NCBI GenBank assembly: GCA_028276215.1
Contig: JAPYWT010000159.1
Location: forward strand, 1 to 6,194
From: Thermoflexus sp.
Lineage (GTDB): Bacteria; Chloroflexota; Anaerolineae; B4-G1; DUEL01
Length of the DNA stretch: 6,194 nucleotides
Direction: 5' to 3'
The notes beneath the pieces were generated by a model. The model did no database searches, had not been told where the DNA came from, and saw nothing but the letters and a program-made list of their open reading frames with translations. Position 1 is the stretch's first letter. Each line of letters opens with the position of its first letter. Shown here in pieces: positions 3,622-6,194 of the stretch. A program made the translations under genes and the position numbers.

Positions 3622-6126
3622 GTGCTACACCGTCGTCACCTTCTCGGCATCTTCCTGACCAGTATGAGCACGCTCATCCTGGAGGTGACTCTCACCCGGG
3701 TCTTCTCCGTCACCATGTGGTACCACTTCGCCTTTCTGGCGGTCTCCCTGGCGCTGACGGGGAGCGCCGTCGCCGGAGTGGTGCTCTACTTCTTCCCCCA
3801 TCTGGCCCGGCCCGACCGGGTGGGCCGCTGGCTGGGGTGGGGGGCCATGGCCCTGGCCCTCTCCGTCCCCGTCACCTTTGTCCTCTACCTGCAAATCCCC
3901 TTCCGACCCGACCTGAACCGCACCGGGTTGCCCTGGTCGCAGGTGGTCTGGCTGGCGCTGATCTACCTGGACCTGACGGTCCCCTTCTTCCTCTCCGGCG
4001 CCGTCATCTCCCTGGCCCTCTCGGCCTGGTCGGAGCAGGCGGGAAGGCTCTACTGGGCGGACCTGACGGGCGCCGCGCTGGGCTGTCTGGCGAGCATCGC
4101 CGCACTGGAGGCCCTGGGCGGGGCCGGGGCCGTGCTGGCGGCCGGCGCGGTCGCCGGACTGGCCGGGGTCGCACTGGCCACGAATGAGACACGAATGGGG
4201 CGGATCGGGGGGATTCTCGTCGCCCTGCTCCTGGTCGCGCTGGTCGCCGGGAACGCCCGCTACGGCTGGGTGACCATCTCCGTCAGCAAGACGGGCGGGG
4301 AGGAGGCCCCGCGCGCCTACGAAAAGTGGAACGCCCACTCCCGCGTCACCGTCTACGAGATCAACCGCAACCCCTTCTTCTGGTCGGTGAGCGACATCGG
4401 CTGGCAGCGGACCATTCAGCAGGGCGGGCTGGGGCACCGTCTCCTGCTGATTGACGCCGCCGCCGGGACGCCCATCCAGGAGTTCACCGGCGACCTCTAC
4501 TGGGTCTCCTTCCTGCGCTACGACCTGACCTCGTTCGTGTACCACCTGGTGGACCGGCCGGAGACGCTGGTCATCGGGCCGGGGGGCGGGCGGGACGTCC
4601 TGGCGGCCCTGGCCTCCGGCGCTCCCCACGTGACGGCGGTGGAGGTCAACCCGGCGGTGGTGGAGGCCGTGCGCGGCCCCTTTGCCGACTTCGCCGGTCA
4701 CCTCTACGACCGCCCCGACGTGACCGTGGTGGTGGAGGACGCGCGGGGCTACATCGCTCGCAGTCCCCACCGCTACGACGTCATCCAGGCCGCGCTGATA
4801 GACACGTGGGCGGCGGGCGCCTCGGGAGCCTTCGCCCTCTCCGAGAACAGCCTCTACACCGTGGAGGCGTTCCGGACGTACTACGAACACCTCACCGACC
4901 GGGGCATCCTGACCGTCTCCCGCTGGTACATGCCGGGGCGGCCCGCGGAGACGCTGCGCCTGGTCTCCACGGGAATGGCCGGTTGGGCCCGGGCCGGAGT
5001 CGCCGACCCGCGCCAGCACGTCGCCGTCATCGCCCACTTCGTCACCAGCAACCCTCAGGAGGGGCTGGCCACCGTTCTCTTCAAACGGACTCCGTTCACT
5101 CCGGAAGAGGTGGCGGCGATAGAGGACCGGGCGCGGGAACTGGGGTTCACCGTCCTCTACGCGCCGGGCCTGCCGGTCACCGAGGAGGTGGGGGCGTTCC
5201 TCACCGCGGACGACCCGGCGGCGTGGATTGCCCGCTACCCGCTGGACATCACCCCGGCGACCGACGACCGACCGTTCTTCTTCAACCTGGTCCGTTTCGG
5301 GGATTTGTTCTCTCCGGCCCTGCGGGCCAGTGGGGTCTACCAGATCAGTATAGAGTCGGCGGGGATTCTGCTGGCGATTCTGGGGATTACGGCGGCGGTG
5401 GGCGTCCTCTTCGTTCTATGGCCGCTGGGGTGGGGCGTGCGGCGGCGGGGACTGGCAGCGCCGTCGGCCCGTATGCTGGTCTACTTCGGCGCGCTGGGCG
5501 TGGGCTTCATGCTGGTGGAAATCCCCACCATCCAGCGGCTCACCGTCTACCTGGGACGGCCCGTCTACTCCCTGGCGGTGGGGCTCTTCGCGCTCCTGCT
5601 CTTCAGCGGACTGGGGAGCCTCTGGGCGGGGCGGCGCCGGGGGCAACCTGCAGGGGGGCAACCGCAAGGGGGGCAACCGCAAGGGCCACGCCCCGAAGCC
5701 CTCGGCCCCGAAGGGCCTCGGCCCGAGGGGGCTTCTCGTCCCGAGGGGTTGCCCCTACAGGCGCCTGCCCTGGTACAGGCCCCAATGGTGTTGGTGGTGC
5801 TGATCGGGTTGAACGCACTGGCGGTGCCGTGGGTTCTGGATCGGACGGTCGGGTGGTCCCTGGCGGCCCGTCTGGCAGTGGCGGTGCTCATCCTGGCCCC
5901 GCTGGCCTTCCTGATGGGCATGCCCTTCCCGACGGGCGTCCGGCAGGCCGGGGCCCGGCGGCCCGGGGTGGTCCCCTGGCTCTGGGGGATCAACGGGGTG
6001 ATGTCGGTGATGGGGTCGGCGCTCTCCATCGCGCTGGCCATCCATCTGGGCATCCGGGCCACGCTGCTCATCGCGGCCGGATGCTACGCTCTGGCCGGCG
6101 CGATGTTCTGGAAGGGGAGATTTTAA
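3622..6126 (+). CDS. Polytopic membrane protein with a spermidine-synthase-like (SAM-dependent methyltransferase fold) domain
   Basis: An 834-residue protein in three parts. Residues 1-210 hold about seven membrane segments (FLTSMSTLILEVTLTRVFSV is a family-typical start). Residues about 230-560 form a soluble Rossmann domain like spermidine synthase. The C-terminus carries about six or seven more segments with family-typical stretches VYLGRPVYSLAVGLF, MGMPFPTG and WGINGVMSVMGS. Nucleotide-cofactor motifs are VIGPGGGRD (317-325), acidic Glu341 in VEVNP, and Asp373 in DARG. The YDVI strand leads to Asp394 in IDTW, where true spermidine synthases have an Asp pair (D-x-x-D); only the first Asp seems present, so polyamine synthesis is doubtful and the substrate is unknown. 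Residues about 674-713, in a loop between C-terminal membrane segments, are an unusual Gly/Pro/Gln insertion encoded by palindromic repeats. The start is GTG with AGGAG upstream. The 77-base spacer suggests a unit separate from the STAND cassette. Confidence 0.85.
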   Translation: MLHRRHLLGIFLTSMSTLILEVTLTRVFSVTMWYHFAFLAVSLALTGSAVAGVVLYFFPHLARPDRVGRWLGWGAMALALSVPVTFVLYLQIPFRPDLNRTGLPWSQVVWLALIYLDLTVPFFLSGAVISLALSAWSEQAGRLYWADLTGAALGCLASIAALEALGGAGAVLAAGAVAGLAGVALATNETRMGRIGGILVALLLVALVAGNARYGWVTISVSKTGGEEAPRAYEKWNAHSRVTVYEINRNPFFWSVSDIGWQRTIQQGGLGHRLLLIDAAAGTPIQEFTGDLYWVSFLRYDLTSFVYHLVDRPETLVIGPGGGRDVLAALASGAPHVTAVEVNPAVVEAVRGPFADFAGHLYDRPDVTVVVEDARGYIARSPHRYDVIQAALIDTWAAGASGAFALSENSLYTVEAFRTYYEHLTDRGILTVSRWYMPGRPAETLRLVSTGMAGWARAGVADPRQHVAVIAHFVTSNPQEGLATVLFKRTPFTPEEVAAIEDRARELGFTVLYAPGLPVTEEVGAFLTADDPAAWIARYPLDITPATDDRPFFFNLVRFGDLFSPALRASGVYQISIESAGILLAILGITAAVGVLFVLWPLGWGVRRRGLAAPSARMLVYFGALGVGFMLVEIPTIQRLTVYLGRPVYSLAVGLFALLLFSGLGSLWAGRRRGQPAGGQPQGGQPQGPRPEALGPEGPRPEGASRPEGLPLQAPALVQAPMVLVVLIGLNALAVPWVLDRTVGWSLAARLAVAVLILAPLAFLMGMPFPTGVRQAGARRPGVVPWLWGINGVMSVMGSALSIALAIHLGIRATLLIAAGCYALAGAMFWKGRF
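5641..5760. repeat. Palindromic repeat block inserted in frame within the SpeE-like gene
   Basis: Three 15-bp direct repeats (GGGCAACC, then TGCAGGG or GCAAGGG) occupy 5641-5655, 5656-5670 and 5671-5685 and encode GQPxG pentapeptides. A nested palindromic region follows, with GAAGCCC near 5695 pairing with GGGCTTC near 5735 and several CGGCCC/GGGCCG arms between. GGTTGCCC at 5747-5754 is the exact reverse complement of GGGCAACC at 5671-5678, so the block can form a long stem. It ends in CTAC (5755-5758), GTAG on the other strand. The block is 120 bp, a multiple of three, and keeps the host frame open. It resembles a mobile intergenic palindromic element rather than normal coding sequence. Confidence 0.78.
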
Positions 6127-6194
6127 CTGAAGAAAGGGGTTTTGGGGGGGGGGGGGGGGGGCGCCCCCCCCCCCACCCCCCCCCCCAAGGGGGA
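6127..6194. other. Poly-G/poly-C tail, likely contig-end artefact
   Basis: After the stop codon come about 17 ordinary bases, then 18 Gs (6144-6161), CG, and two runs of 11 Cs separated by one A (6164-6186), ending AAGGGGGA. The G and C runs could pair into one hairpin, which formally resembles a terminator, but no T-tract follows. Runs of this kind at a sequence end are usually read or assembly artefacts. No gene is visible. Confidence 0.7.

Noticed and set aside
3625..5037. 470-codon open frame on the minus strand
   Set aside because: It is antisense to the SpeE-like gene, whose membrane segments and motifs are clear. The product is Gly/Asp/Gln/Arg-rich with no motif, as expected for a GC-rich shadow frame.
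6141..6194. Rho-independent terminator
   Set aside because: The G and C arms could pair, but no T-tract follows and the homopolymers are better explained as end-of-contig artefact.

Overview
The window is GC-rich bacterial DNA. Every gene I can support lies on the + strand, and I see no rRNA, tRNA or CRISPR array. Three features together fit Chloroflexota (Anaerolineae-like) best: 40-residue TPRs attached to a STAND-type ATPase, a RAYT transposase with its own palindromic repeats, and a large membrane protein with a spermidine-synthase-like domain. This assignment is an inference, because no taxonomic marker gene is present. The last ~50 bases are long G and C runs and look like a contig-end artefact or an extreme hairpin.

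Layout. Positions 1-77 and 743-970 hold REP/BIME-like palindromic repeats. Each has a GTAG tetranucleotide next to a hairpin, and forward and inverted copies alternate. They closely bracket a RAYT (REP-associated tyrosine transposase) gene at 84-746. From 988 to 3544 there is a tightly packed three-gene cassette: a small single-pass membrane protein (988-1371), a STAND/AAA-like P-loop ATPase (1340-2131, overlapping its upstream neighbour by 32 bases), and a winged-helix plus TPR protein (2128-3544, ATGA overlap). The last gene is broken as written by one extra base in a G5 run at 3036-3040, exactly where a near-identical 120-bp TPR repeat ends. After a 77-base spacer made largely of TTCAC-containing heptamers comes an 834-residue membrane protein with a central Rossmann methyltransferase/spermidine-synthase-like domain (3622-6126).

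How the genes may work together. The ATPase and the wHTH-TPR protein look like the two halves of one STAND regulator, split between two translationally coupled reading frames. The small membrane protein is probably a third component. Its cytoplasmic tail carries two copies of a short [VL]QIG motif, and a third copy lies in an apparent insertion between Walker A and Walker B of the ATPase. This suggests, but does not prove, that the membrane protein and ATPase recognise each other through this motif. Such a membrane-linked split STAND system is the best candidate here for an undescribed signalling or conflict system.

A second notable signal is a 120-bp palindromic, repeat-rich block (about 5641-5760) inside the last gene. 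It keeps the frame and encodes a Gly/Pro/Gln-rich loop between membrane segments, resembling a mobile palindromic element that has entered a protein gene without breaking it.
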